Both the position numbers and the translations under genes were made by a program. Of a DNA stretch of 60,000 nt, positions 41,918 to 52,625 are shown in pieces. Positions within the stretch are counted from its first letter, which is position 1; every line of letters starts with the position of its first letter. This DNA is from Branchiostoma floridae (taxonomy: Eukaryota; Chordata; Leptocardii; Amphioxiformes; Branchiostomatidae): positions 13,800,284 through 13,860,283 of the forward strand of contig NC_049994.1 of NCBI RefSeq assembly GCF_000003815.2, in the 5' to 3' direction. The notes under the pieces were generated by a model that worked only from the letters and a program-made list of their open reading frames with translations, ran no database searches and was not told where the DNA came from.

Positions 41918-42178
41918 AGGTAACATTCATCAGATGTCGTAGTAAAGGGTGATCAACCTAAATGTGTTCACTGCGTGGAAAGATCACGATATTGTGGACG
42001 ATGGTGTCATGAATCGAGCTCGACGGAAAACAATTTGCTACGTATTCCATTTCATCACGTACTGCTCAAGCGTATTCCCAAGGACATGAAATACTTCTTT
42101 GCTGATATCTTAGATGACCAGTTGTACGCGGCATCCTCAATCAGAAGGACAACTTCTACTCGTGAAGACAGCCATTAG
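41918..42178 (+). CDS. Hypothetical Cys-rich coding-like segment
   Basis: The frame is open from a TAA near 41915 to TAG at 42178. It encodes KGDQPKCVHCVERSRYCGRW, continuing CHESSS, then RIPFHHVLLKRIPKDMKYFF and a polar tail. The pattern C-x2-C-x6-C-x3-C-H looks like a zinc-binding knuckle, as found at the C-termini of some transposases and in many nuclear proteins. No family can be named. There is no ATG at its beginning, so it would be a terminal exon or element fragment. It lies 140 bp after ORF 1 on the same strand, possibly from the same unit. Confidence 0.3.
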
Positions 42179-42668
42179 TTTATTGAACTAGGCAGGGTCA
42201 TGGGGAGAGTACGGCACTGTTTATGGTAATCCCGATTGCTCACTCTCCTCAATCGTCGCGCGTTCGACCTTTGCCCCGATCAGCCTGCGATGCCTCCGAA
42301 TTAATTTCCATCACAGCTAGGCGTTCAGTTCCTCTTTGTCCCGGTACATCGCTAAACCAACTGTGAAATTAGAAGGCCATTTTTTGTGCGAGATGTTCAT
42401 GATTTGAGAGCTGGAGGCTTCGTTGTCTGCCTGGGGCTTCAATCTTCATATCTTAGTCTGAATTAGATAGATCTTTAAAGCCTACAGCATATCATAGCGA
42501 AGTTTCATATCTTTTCATCGAAGTCCGTGATGTTAGAGTGTAATCTTGCTAGCTCTGTATCTTGTGGAGGAGAGCCCAGTAGACGTGTGTTGTGTGGAAA
42601 AAGTTTTCGTGATAGTCAGATGAATATTTTTTTCAATGACTACATGCTAACTTCATTCAATCTGTGAT
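42179..42668. other. No gene; mixed-composition patch
   Basis: 42190-42350 is non-repetitive with several GATTGC and CGATTA-type words and could be regulatory. Nothing firmer can be said. Confidence 0.3.
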
Positions 42669-43016
42669 TCAGTCTTTCTTTGATTGCTTGCACATCTGAC
42701 TGCAAATGTTGTTTGAAGCTAGTGAGGATGTGCCTACACTATTTAATTGCAACAATTTCCACATGGTGATAGTTATAGATAAAAAACGAATATTTGAACA
42801 CACCAATCCTTGGTTGAAAGTTTGGTACTTGAAGGCATGACTATATTTCTTGTTCTCGTTTGTATTTTGCGTTAGGATATCCAGCAATCTATTGTACACC
42901 ATGTATAGTCTGGATATTTTTATTCTGTCTTCAAGTGACATCCACTGCATGTCTGAGTCGGTGACACCAGCACCTCTGTCCTGTGCGTATGGTTGGTACT
43001 TTGGTATAAAAAGCAC
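42669..43016 (-). pseudogene. Decayed RT C-terminus of the 12.5-kb LINE family
   Basis: The minus-strand frame encodes MQWMSLEDRIKISRLYMVYN, then YSHAFKYQTFNQGLVCSNIR and TMWKLLQLNSVGTSSLAS. SLEDRRK-SRL-MVYK is the helix before the C-terminal block in CR1-like RTs, and SH-FKYQ...W-LL...VG-SSL aligns with the copy at 12490-12753. Key residues such as the F-P-R-T and W-N are lost (SITITMWK), showing long decay, although the frame happens to remain open for 115 codons. No catalytic RT core. The 3' tail of the family is not recognisable here. Confidence 0.7.
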
Positions 43017-43755
43017 TTTCTTTCTATGCTTTTTTCGGGTTTAGCTTAGTCCTCTTGTCCATCCTTGTCGACGTACAGTAAGTTTCCATTCTGTAGCTTA
43101 TACTGTTTGGTTGATGTACAAAGTAGGCATTTGAGTTGATTCATTGATTTGCCCACCGCAAACTTGTGTTCAAACTTGGACTGTAACGATCAAATGGCAA
43201 AGAGAAAGGACATCAGATAGGAGGAACACCACGACGGCAAATGTATGCCTCCTGTACACCTTTTTTTCCTTGATGAATTACCTGTGACGGGGCACCATTG
43301 ATTTTTGTACTTGCATAAATCTTTGATGTTTTATCTAGGAAACCTCCAGGAACCATAAAATTGGTCACAGCTAACTTGCATGCCTGGAAATAATCAAATT
43401 GGGCTAGGCTTCGTCACTGTCAGAAAATGTGAATTTGGTACAGATATACATGTAACAACTGTGACAACTGTGTGCCAATAAACATAAGTTTGAATGTAGA
43501 AAAAAAGTTATAACAACAAATACGCATCTTTCTTCAAGCATCCAAGTTGTAGACAGCGTCTATTCTTCGTTTAGTTTATATTAGCCTGAAAGTTACCTCA
43601 CTGTTATTTGTATGAGAAGTTTAGAATCAACACGTAAGAATCAATACTCCATTTGAGAGAGGTTCTTCACCGGCATTTATCAATGGATGTTGACGATTTA
43701 CTACTGAGAGAATTGTATTAGTGTGGTGTATCATAAACGTCTCACGTAGGCAAAA
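43017..43755. other. No gene seen
   Basis: Unique AT-rich sequence without domain-bearing ORFs. Possibly the remainder of flanking dead elements. Confidence 0.4.
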
Positions 43756-43759
43756 TATT

Positions 43760-43985
43760 TCAAACCATGAGCTATGTACAATTAAGAATATTCTGCCAAT
43801 CAATGACACAATGCAACAAAGTAGACTACGATTTATAGGTCACTGGAGAAAAATAGGAGAAAAAAGGGACGAGGCAACTTGAAGCTGGCAGTCTTATGAA
43901 CCTAGAGCAACTACCTGCAGCTATGGACGACAAAGAGTTGTGGAGACAATTAGTCAATGAGATTAGCATGAAAGTTCATCTGTGT
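43760..43985 (+). pseudogene. Third non-LTR C-terminal fragment
   Basis: One plus frame encodes ILPINDTMQQSRLRFIGHWR and KIGEKRDEA. A little downstream, in another frame, come NLEQLPAAMDDKELWRQLVN and EIS. R-L-R-F-x-G-H-x-W-R followed by L-x-x-A-M-x-D-x-x-x-W is the usual ending of another class of non-LTR ORF2 proteins, normally joined by a G-R-P-x-x-T-Y segment that is deleted here. Frameshift and internal deletion make it a dead remnant. It lies about 750 bp from the minus-strand RT remnant of a different family. Confidence 0.65.
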
Positions 43986-44534
43986 TGGAAAAACATTATA
44001 ATACATTATAATAGAAAAATGCTAACACTTTACTTCCAACACTGAATTAAAATATAATTTTTCAATGAGATATTCTGAATATGCTAGACGCAGTGAGTGA
44101 GTGAGGTATATTATTTGTTCGCGTGTAACATATCAGCTAGTCAACACGTCAAGTCAGAAACTAAATCAAACAAATTTTATGATATAGATTATTGTTCATC
44201 ATCTTTGCATTCAAACCTTATTCCAATGTTTGAAGTCTTTCCATGCTTTTTGGTGTGGTGTCCTTCTCCGTTTAACGTTTCTATAGCAATTGGACAACAA
44301 CTTGATGCAAAGGGAGAATTTAACGCCCTTGGTTGTTGCATCAGGGCTTTCATATCCTATCGCCTGTAAGAAAATGTGTATCTGCAATTGTGCATAATAT
44401 GTATATACTCTTGGAATACTAATAAACTGTGTACCGTCCGTGGGAGTTTTGACCCGCATACATCATTGCAACTTTGATATGCCTAAAGTTTTACCGATCA
44501 CGATTCTCCCTGGCTCATGTGGATTCATACAGTA
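43986..44534. other. No gene seen
   Basis: ORFs of 80-90 codons on both strands overlap one another without domains. Confidence 0.4.
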
Positions 44535-44795
44535 TAGAGTTGAGCAGAGCAGAGCAGAGCTGAGCAGAGCAGAGTACAGAACAGTTGATTAGAGTAGAGT
44601 AGAGTAGAGTAGAGTAGAGTAGAGCAGAGTACAGAACAGTTGATTAGAGTAGAGTAGAGCAGAGTAGAGTAGCGTAGAGCAGAGCAGAGCAGAGCAGAGC
44701 AGAGCAGAGCAGAGCAGAGCAGAGCAGAGCAGAGTAGAGTACAGTACAGTACAGTACAGTACAGTACAGTACAGTACAGTAGAGCAGAGCAGAGT
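44535..44795. repeat. Pentanucleotide satellite, AGAGC/AGAGT/ACAGT
   Basis: About 260 bp of 5-bp units arranged in blocks of three variants. A 25-bp interruption AGTACAGAACAGTTGATTAG occurs twice (about 44573 and 44627), giving a higher-order unit of about 54 bp. Reading frames across it give repeated Leu-Cys-Ser-Ala-Leu or Tyr-Cys-Thr-Val-Leu and are artefacts. Confidence 0.97.
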
Positions 44796-47305
44796 CCGAA
44801 CTGTCCTGACCGGACCTTCCACAATCATCATCCCTCGAGTTATGTACACTTCACAAACCAGGAAATGCTTCAATTAGACTGTAGCTGATGACATCCTAAT
44901 GCACGCGTAGTTTGCTGGACATGTAGAGGCATTCCAATCAGGACCTTAGATGAGTTGAAGCAAAAAAAATGGCTTATGTCATTACTGGTGTTTTCTAATC
45001 TCTCCAGAATCTTACTTGACGCAACGCGACAGCAAATTAGGTTTGTGCCTGGTCTTGTGCATCCTTGACCTTTGCTTGGGTGCAGCGGAAGGTCGCTTGA
45101 TCTGTCTCAATTAAGAGGCAATATACTGTATGTCGAGAAAGTTAATTCTGCTATATTTTATTATATTATACATACATTCGTTCACCCGTATGGGCAGATT
45201 TCTTTCTGAAGCAGGAATGAGCTGGAATACTGAACACAATGGGCGAAATTGCGTATAAAAACTTTTGACGGTACGGCACCCGTATTAAAAAAGAAGGCTA
45301 CTTACAGCCTCTTGACCGAGCTGTTATTGAGTCACATACCAGTGTTTAGAAAACAAGTATATAGGCAGTGCAAGTCAAGACCTAGTCTAGTCTAGTCTAA
45401 CATTTCAGTTTGTGGTGTTCAGTTTACAAGGATTAAACAATTGCTTATGACGTACCGTTATCATGAAGTGCAGATTGGGCATACTGATAAATGGGCACTG
45501 CTGGTGGATCATAAGTTGCAAAAAGTTTATGGCGTCCTTCGTCTATATCTAAAACGTACATGTTAGAATTTATAGACACCTTGTTACTGTGCTATATACA
45601 AATTGGAGGTTGAAGTTATACAACATTTATTCCGAGCAGCATAAATATAAAACTCAACCAAACCTTACCTGCTGACAACGAAACGGCAGCAGGTAAGAAG
45701 CATTTTCGTTGTTTAAAAAAAATCTCAAATATCCTACGTTCTACCAACCTGATGAAATTATTTTCGGAAGGTAAAACTCTTGCGCGCGGCCTTCACAATA
45801 CTCACAATCATCCAATCGTCATTCTTCAGCTCCTTACCTCTAGCCCTTGAGCCGTATAATATAGCGTCTTGTAACGAATTATAAGCACATTGATGTTTTA
45901 AATGACCTGTGAGCATCCCATTATCGTCTTCCACGAGCATATACCACTGTTAATGGGCCGTTATAGTGTCAAGCTTCTACATCTCATCGGCTATCCATCG
46001 GGAGGGTCTACACTTCTTCTTGTGCGGAATAATTTGCTAGGCTCTCATAATGGAGTGGGTTGATGTTGAAAAATGTAAGGTATGTTAACGTTAAGGTATA
46101 ACTAAGTAGAATGGGAAGGAAAGTCTAAGGAGAACGAAGAATTCTTCACGCCTCGGCGTGTAATTTCCAACACTGAATGGTCATTTTGGTTTACATAGTC
46201 TTAAGCTTGCTGACCACTTCACGTCAAGTTCAAGCGTTGTGCATGTATGTCAACATAGGCGTGAAGAACAGAAGTACACATGGCTGCTTCGGTTACTTCC
46301 ACACCAGCTAAGTGTTAATGTATCAGACAGACTCGTGACACAAGGATTCAATAGAGCGTTATTGCTTGTGACGTCAGCATGCAGGTGCAGCTAATTTTGT
46401 CAGTGAATGGAAGTTCACATGTTTTCTAACTCATTTCAACCCTCTCAAATGACCTCTATGAAGTGAATGTATCTCACGGAAGAAAATATCGGAATGATAC
46501 GATTCAAAAAGTGCCGATGAGATTTAAAAAGACAGTGTACGCTTCAGTTACTATTAAAGGGGTACTTAACTCCAGAAGGGAGTGTAATTTTCCAATTGAT
46601 TATGTATCGATGAATACATAATCAGGACACATTTTGCAGAATTCCACTTGTGGTGAATTACGTAACTTGTGGTTGTAAAACAATATGACACTACTAGTAA
46701 TCAAACCCATGCAGACTCTATCCATTGGTATCCTATACATATTGACACTTCCTTTATCGTCAATATTTTTGGCATAGTTGAGAGGCTATACGCACACTAA
46801 GAAGGACAATTGTTCACAAGATATCAACGAACACATACCAAGTCGAGTTAATGCTTCGTTGAACACGTTTATTCAATCATAAGTTGGGATTGCTTAATTC
46901 AATTAGAGAGTATTTGGAGAGTTTATTAGAACGCTGAATGCTTTTTGAATCTTTTCCTAGAATTAACATCTATCGTAGAATAACACTTCAGGGGTTTAAA
47001 ACACCATTGAATTTCAAATGATGACCACCAACATAGCTAGAACCTACCTAATTCATTTACATTGAATACGGGGAAAATATCCTTCAGGGCAAATTAGAAT
47101 CTGCAGCTTTCCAATCAGCTACTTTGCAATTGAAAGACAGAAATTGACAAATAGCTCTCACGTTGTCTAGGTAATCAAAATGCCATCAGGGCCGGACTAG
47201 TTACATACTAAATACTACTGTGTGACCTGAATAACCTTATATGGTGACTCCCATGCCTCCACAGGGTAGCCTCATTGTCTGTGCAGTTTACTCTTAACAA
47301 GAGAC
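44796..47305. other. No supported gene, 2.5 kb
   Basis: Contains an 11-bp hairpin at 45664-45697 (CTTACCTGCTG with CAGCAGGTAAG, 12-nt loop) and a short TAGTC triplication at 45382-45400. The rest is AT-rich without domain-bearing ORFs. Confidence 0.4.
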
Positions 47306-47650
47306 CAGGGCTCGAAATACTACCTACATATGCAAGTCAGTGCAGGTAAAATTAAAGCTGCGCAGGTATTCCTGATGTCTACCTGTACCTAACCTGCACT
47401 GGTCCATGTAATGGGTGTAAACATATTAAATGTTTCATGATGTGAACATTTACTAGCTGCAGTGACTGTAATACCACATATGGAGTATAAAAGAAATAAT
47501 GGCAATGGTTTTTGATTGTATTTCAGTATGATCAATACATCCTATAGCTAAATTCTGAGAGGTGCAGGTAAAAGTTGTCTGGTGCACCAGGTGCAGGTAA
47601 TTTCCAATGTTACCTGCACATATGCAGGTATGCAGAAAAAGTATTCGATA
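47306..47650 (+). mobile_element. MITE with CAGGGCTC end, copy 2
   Basis: Starts CAGGGCTCGAAATACTACC and shares AGGTATTCCTGATGTCTACC-type text, CTGTACCTAACCTGCACTGG and the terminal TTACCTGCACATATGCAGGT with the element at 15352-15680. The 3' terminal CCAAGCCCTG has been lost or mutated (AGTATTCGATAAACG instead), so this copy is end-damaged and its target duplication cannot be read. Confidence 0.75.
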
Positions 47651-48339
47651 AACGACAATAAGATTATAATCAAGCCTGAGATGGCCTCCTGTTGTGAACA
47701 CTGTATGATCATTTTCAGTTAGGTTTTATCACGACATACCCTTAATGTTCTCCGATGTCGTTCACTATGATTACACATCAGTAACGTATGGATCCATTGA
47801 AAACGCCCATTACATTTAAGACCATTTCTGTATAATCATCCTTTTGTCTGTGTCGATAGGAGCTAATGAGTTAAAACGAGTAATTTTTCAACCAATAGTA
47901 GATTGGCAATAAACCCAATTACATGCATTAATATAATGGTGAGATGCAGCTGCTTATATGACATGTGTGACTGGAACGGTTTTCCAGCCAGGAAAAATGA
48001 TTGTGTACAGAAATACGAGCTTTACAGTGGAAAATACTCGTAGACCTTTATTGTTCTTGGATCTCGTTCTCAAAATGAAATACAACAAAATTTGTATATT
48101 TGAACCAAATACCTTGTTACATAACCTGTACATCACATAGATCACTTATTATTATATAACCTGTAAGTGGTTTAGTTGGTGGTTTCCAGGTTGTCTGTAA
48201 AAGTTATGTTGAACGTATTTGAAGAGTTCTGTAGACATCTACTTTGTTACACCCACTCCCTCCCTCCGTTCCACAAAATGTGACCCTCAAGCAAGGAGGC
48301 CTGAGGCAAACGTTGGTAAATATTGTCTGTCAATTGCAT
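47651..48339. other. No gene seen
   Basis: Complementary ORFs of about 60 codons at 47954-48145 on both strands lack domains. AT-rich. Confidence 0.4.
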
Positions 48340-48975
48340 TTCTGCAGAGGCCATTATTGTAATTGCCTTTCCTTTGCCTCACTCGTGGGTGAAGCTGCAA
48401 AGCAGGGATACCGCTGGCCGTAAGCTCATTACGCCCCCACCTATGGCAAAAGCTTATCGTAAGAAGGGTCTTGTTAGCTTTATTTGACTCAGCATATGAA
48501 AATGAAATAATGAAGCTAGCCTTGTATGGTTCTATCCTGTAACGTTTAACATAGCACACAAATGTAACAATATTTACCATTATTGTAATTGCCCTCCCAG
48601 GTTTCACTTATGGGTGAACCTGCAAAGCTTACTGTAAGAAGGGCCTTGTTAGCTTGGTAACAGGTTGTTTCGCCACATTGTCAGTTCGCCACAGTTATTT
48701 CGCCACAAGGCAAGTCGTTTCGCAAATAAACAGAAGTCATTTTGCCACAATTCACAGGTCATTTCGCAAATTTAAATGACATTTCTCTAAATAGCCTAAT
48801 ATCTCCAGGAATTGTGTTCCTACTATCATTTACTTATATACAGGTGCCCACAAAAATTATGACATTTCTTTCACTTAGTCGTATAGTATTCGTATGTCAC
48901 GATAATTTATTTGGCTCAACATATGAAAACATAAAGTTAGCCCTGTGTGCTTCTGTCCTGTAACGATTAATATAG
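48340..48975 (+). repeat. Locally duplicated blocks
   Basis: Block 1: CATTATTGTAATTGCC (48350) recurs at 48578, followed by GGTGAARCTGCAAAGC-like text and GTAAGAAGGGYCTTGTTAGC (48458 and 48634). Block 2: TTATTTGRCTCARCATATGA (48480 and 48907) followed by AGTTAGCC/AGCTAGCC and TCCTGTAACG (48533 and 48956). The arrangement implies two rounds of duplication. Confidence 0.8.
48665..48765 (+). repeat. Minisatellite of TTTCGCCACA words
   Basis: Five to six irregular units of about 18 bp contain TTTCGCCACA, AGTTCGCCACA, TTTTGCCACA or TTTCGCAAAT. They are embedded between the duplicated blocks. Confidence 0.75.
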
Positions 48976-49379
48976 TGAACTTAGAAAAATGTACGAAGCC
49001 AGCCTTTAAAAATATGGTCTGTTGCCAGACAATAGGATGTAAAAAACATACTCATCACGTAACCGTCCAGACATAAAAACTAGTTAACCATGACTAATCA
49101 AAATCATAGTGTTTTGTCTAATCATGTGATAAACACATTACACATCAATTTGTGTTAGTTTTGACATACTTTGCCAGGGTTAGAATAACTATTCCTTTAT
49201 GTAACTACCATACGTACACAAGATGGAACATATAGAACCAGCGCAAGAATATTATTCCGGTTCTACATTCAGGAAATATGCAGAGAATGATGACAGAGAA
49301 AATGTATGAAGAAGGTGCAGAGCTGAACACTTCAACCATTACAACTAAAAACAAGTGTCATTCAGCATGATTGAAGGAG
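48976..49379. other. No gene seen
   Basis: AT-rich, no supported feature. Confidence 0.4.
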
Positions 49380-49846
49380 GTCAGGCGAGGGAACGTTGGA
49401 GTCCGGGGATTCGTGTGTGGAACTTTCCAGCCACTTTAAAGCCACTTACGCTGGCCCAGCAGTGTTTTCTGACATTAATGTCTACTTCTGGGGAAAGATG
49501 AAGCAGTACGTAAAGACAGCACAGAGAGCCATAGAGACACTGCCTCTCCACCCGTGTGCGGATCCTTAAGCGGGCGTACCAAAACAGACCTTGACCAAAA
49601 GATACAGAGAGAAGAGGTCGCCTTGTGGGTTGCATAGTGAGCAGTAGGATTGATGGAGGTATTGTAATGGGAAGCCGTTATGGGTGGGCGAATTGGAGCC
49701 TCTTGGGTGCAAAAACGTGCTTTGGTGTTGAGAGAAAACGGAGGAGAACGTCCATGAAGACATCGAGTGGCATGGACACTTTCATTCGGAAGGACTCCGT
49801 GCGTGCTTCGCCCGACTGAAGAACATACAGGTTGGAGATTTCTCAT
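49380..49846. other. GC-richer patch with several open frames
   Basis: Composition rises to roughly 50 percent GC against AT-rich flanks. On the plus strand one frame reads HFKATYAGPAVFSDINVYFW and continues GKMKQYVKTAQRAIETLPLH before a stop near 49576. On the minus strand 65-123 codon ORFs overlap, one including VSMPLDVFMDVLLRFLSTPK. At least one of these may be a real exon or dead coding segment, since the plus-frame text is the most protein-like. No family is recognised and splice borders are unclear (a GTCAG lies at 49384). Confidence 0.35.
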
Positions 49847-51045
49847 TAAGAATAGTCGATAGTTAATTACTTTGTACGTGGAAACAGCTAACAGTACTGT
49901 GATACGGTGCAGGTTTTATCAGCAAGCGTCAGGACCCCCTACCCATCTGCGGCCATTACATGCTAGCTACACGCTGAGACATAAGTAAATGGGCTATCCT
50001 TTGGTTTGCCGATTCGATAAAGACATTTCTGATTTCCCCAATTACAAATCACGTCAGAAAGGATTGGAAAGACGAATAAAACGAACGTAGCTGACCGGCA
50101 AATTGCTATCTACAAGCCCGTTTATAGGAAACCTATATCGCCATTTCATTTGTAGCGCTTTGCACGGGGGCCCGTGAGGTACGGCTAATAGATAATTCCA
50201 CCAGCCATATCTCCGGCCAGCAGTCGGCTGGTTATCTCGCTTCGTAAATCATTTTTGTCTGAAGTCATAAACGTGCTTTTCTCTTGGGCTATGATATCTC
50301 TATCGTGCTTGGTATAGCGGAACGGGAATGCTGTTTGTGCATTTTACTACAGTATATGTACTGACTACAGTACGTCTACGGGGAGCTGTTTTGGTGAAAT
50401 AGCAGAAAACTAGTTGATGGAAAATCGCTGCATAATGATGTTACTTCTTCATCTATACCTTCTGTTTATCTTGGCATGTATTCAGTCTAACCGCGCTATT
50501 TGCCATTGTGGGATCACGAAACTGGTGTGTTACCAGGAGTCACTCTCGATTGTATGACGCATTTCCTGTTAGAACCCAACCACCAAATGCCTTTGGCGTT
50601 TTATCAAATTAAGTTTAGGAAAAAGCACTTCCCGTCCCTTTAAGTTCAACTTATCTTCTTTTGTTGATAGCCACATTGGAAAAACACGGCCATATACCCT
50701 CAAGCAGTTCTACTCACAATGACGTCAATTGATATTAATGTTTCAAGAAGAGTTCTTTCGTTTTCCATATTGTTCATTTCAGTACTACTAGCTATGATAT
50801 TTTACTTTTTTTCTGTCTTTCGGGTAATAGTATAACTCCTGAATTTAGCCCATGCGGGCAAGAACGTGTTATGTTAAATTTGGTGATTTGCTATCATGAT
50901 GAATGTATTGAAATCTACAGCACTAGAGTGTTTGTTCAAATGGCTTCTTCGAACTCGTACGAACATTCATTTACGTATTTTTTTAAACTATGGAACTATG
51001 TATTGCATTTTTTTATTATTTTCGGAAATACATACACGCCACCAC
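49847..51045. other. No supported gene
   Basis: Contains a perfect short palindrome CACGGGGGCCCGTG at 50163-50176. Otherwise AT-rich without domain-bearing ORFs. Confidence 0.4.
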
Positions 51046-51143
51046 TACTCTCCAAGCAGAGGTTGGGTCGCGGGGGATATAGTGCTCGGGATTTTTACCG
51101 CTCGCTAAGGGGAGCTAAGGACCCAACCTCTGCTTGGAGAGTA
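51046..51143. mobile_element. 96-bp MITE with perfect 23-bp TIRs, TA TSD
   Basis: ACTCTCCAAGCAGAGGTTGG (plus GTC) at 51047-51069 is repeated in perfect inverse orientation at 51120-51142. With TA counted as the target duplication (51046-51047 and 51142-51143), the element is 94 bp of CTCTCC...GGAGAG. The centre is about 50 bp of GC-rich unique sequence. The identical arms suggest recent insertion. A second family member is at 11333-11514. TA duplication fits Tc1/mariner-type mobilisation. Non-coding. Confidence 0.9.
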
Positions 51144-52424
51144 GCAATCACATGTTAACAGTACAGAGATGTTAGCATCAACAACTATAAGTAGTCGTTA
51201 TGTTTGCAATATTCTCTTAAGTACTGTCGAAAATGCGCAAAGTTTGTAAAGGTTGTAGGTAGATGATTCCCGAAACTCAAGTGGTGGTAAGTCCAGCAAA
51301 TCTTTTAAAATTGTGTGAAAAATTTGTGTCTAACATTTCGTTCAGATGTTCAAAGTTGGCTTCTTTTTTACGGGCAGGCTTGAAAGCCAAGTTGCATACA
51401 AATGAAATTTATATAGCCTCTACTTCAAACGGTAGCACCATAGACGACATGCATGCATAAGCACACCCAGCCAAAGCAGTGTAAGCCTGGTTTGATAAGA
51501 TGGCATGTCAGCCATGTAATATTCATGGTAGCCCTCCCTTTAATCAACATCCGGGCAAGAATTAGGGATTCTTGTAAAAGCCAATCCATTCCGAGCTAAT
51601 TTCAGGGGTTCCGTGACCCTTGACCTAAAGTTCAATTCAATCTCAATGCTGCTGCCGTAATGGACTATATTGAAGGCACGCGTGCTCGGAGTTTGGATTT
51701 CATGTAGGACTGGCGTGTTTGTGTAATTGGATATGTATAGGACCTGGTATTTGTTTTCTTCAGGATCATAAAACAAACATGTTACGTAGTTTCATTTTTG
51801 ATTATCTTAACCAGGTAAAATGTTACTGATCACAAACCTTCTGTAATACATGTTTTGGGTTTCAAGTATTTTGGTTTCAAGTATTTGATGACGCCATCAA
51901 CGAACCATTTTACACAAGTTATTATTCAAGTTACCCACTTTATACATACAAGTTATTTACTACAAACAACTTGAAATAGAACAACTAGGGGAACTGATAT
52001 TTTTCAAAGCTTATAGTGTAAGCGAGTTCCGTACCTTTGGTCTTTATTTCTTTACTTCTGTATATTGAAGGTAGTCCCTTCAATTAGTTTTAACTGATTT
52101 CCGAAGAAGCCCTTTAATACAAAATCATAACAAATAAAAACGAAAATTATAGTAACATGGGATTAAATGATTGACAAATTAACCATAAAGCTGTAGGCAT
52201 CCATTCAAGATCAATAAATCATACAAAGCTCAAAAGAATAACAAACTCAACATACTCAAATAACAATAACAACTCAAAGTCATATGTCATAAGTCTTACA
52301 TCCGTTCCGGTAAATGGATCCATACCTCCGTTCTTATCATAACTAGATCATACATATATGACGTTTTGGCACGCGGTGAGGTCATTGACTGTCTCCCAAT
52401 GACACAGTAGGAGGGGCAGCACGT
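51144..52424. other. No gene seen
   Basis: AT-rich; small ORFs only. Confidence 0.4.
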
Positions 52425-52625
52425 CTTACCTCTGCGACCCCGGCCCGATACGCCCCGGGGGTTTTATCGAATCACCTCAGCTGGAAGCCGGCCAGTTTGA
52501 CCCCGCTGGAAGACGCTGTTTTTCTCGGGGCGGTTCGATCTCCGTCTTGAAGCGGCAGCAGCCACGTAGAGGATGGCCGGCGTGACCCGCGGAAAATTAC
52601 GTTAGCGTAAATAATAGAGCTGCTG
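52425..52625 (-). other. CpG-rich patch with strong minus-strand donor
   Basis: A sharply GC- and CpG-rich 200 bp. On the minus strand it ends with GTCGCAGAG then GTAAGA (donor at about 52430-52425), a near-consensus 5' splice site. One minus frame is open across most of it (PAILYVAAAASRRRSNRPEK, then NSVFQRGQTGRLPAEVIR) but stops before the donor, so the segment may be a 5' UTR exon with a CpG-type promoter. No TATA box or second exon was identified. Confidence 0.35.

Noticed and set aside
44525-44873. Leu/Cys/Tyr-rich ORFs on the minus strand
   Set aside because: Direct translation of the pentanucleotide satellite.
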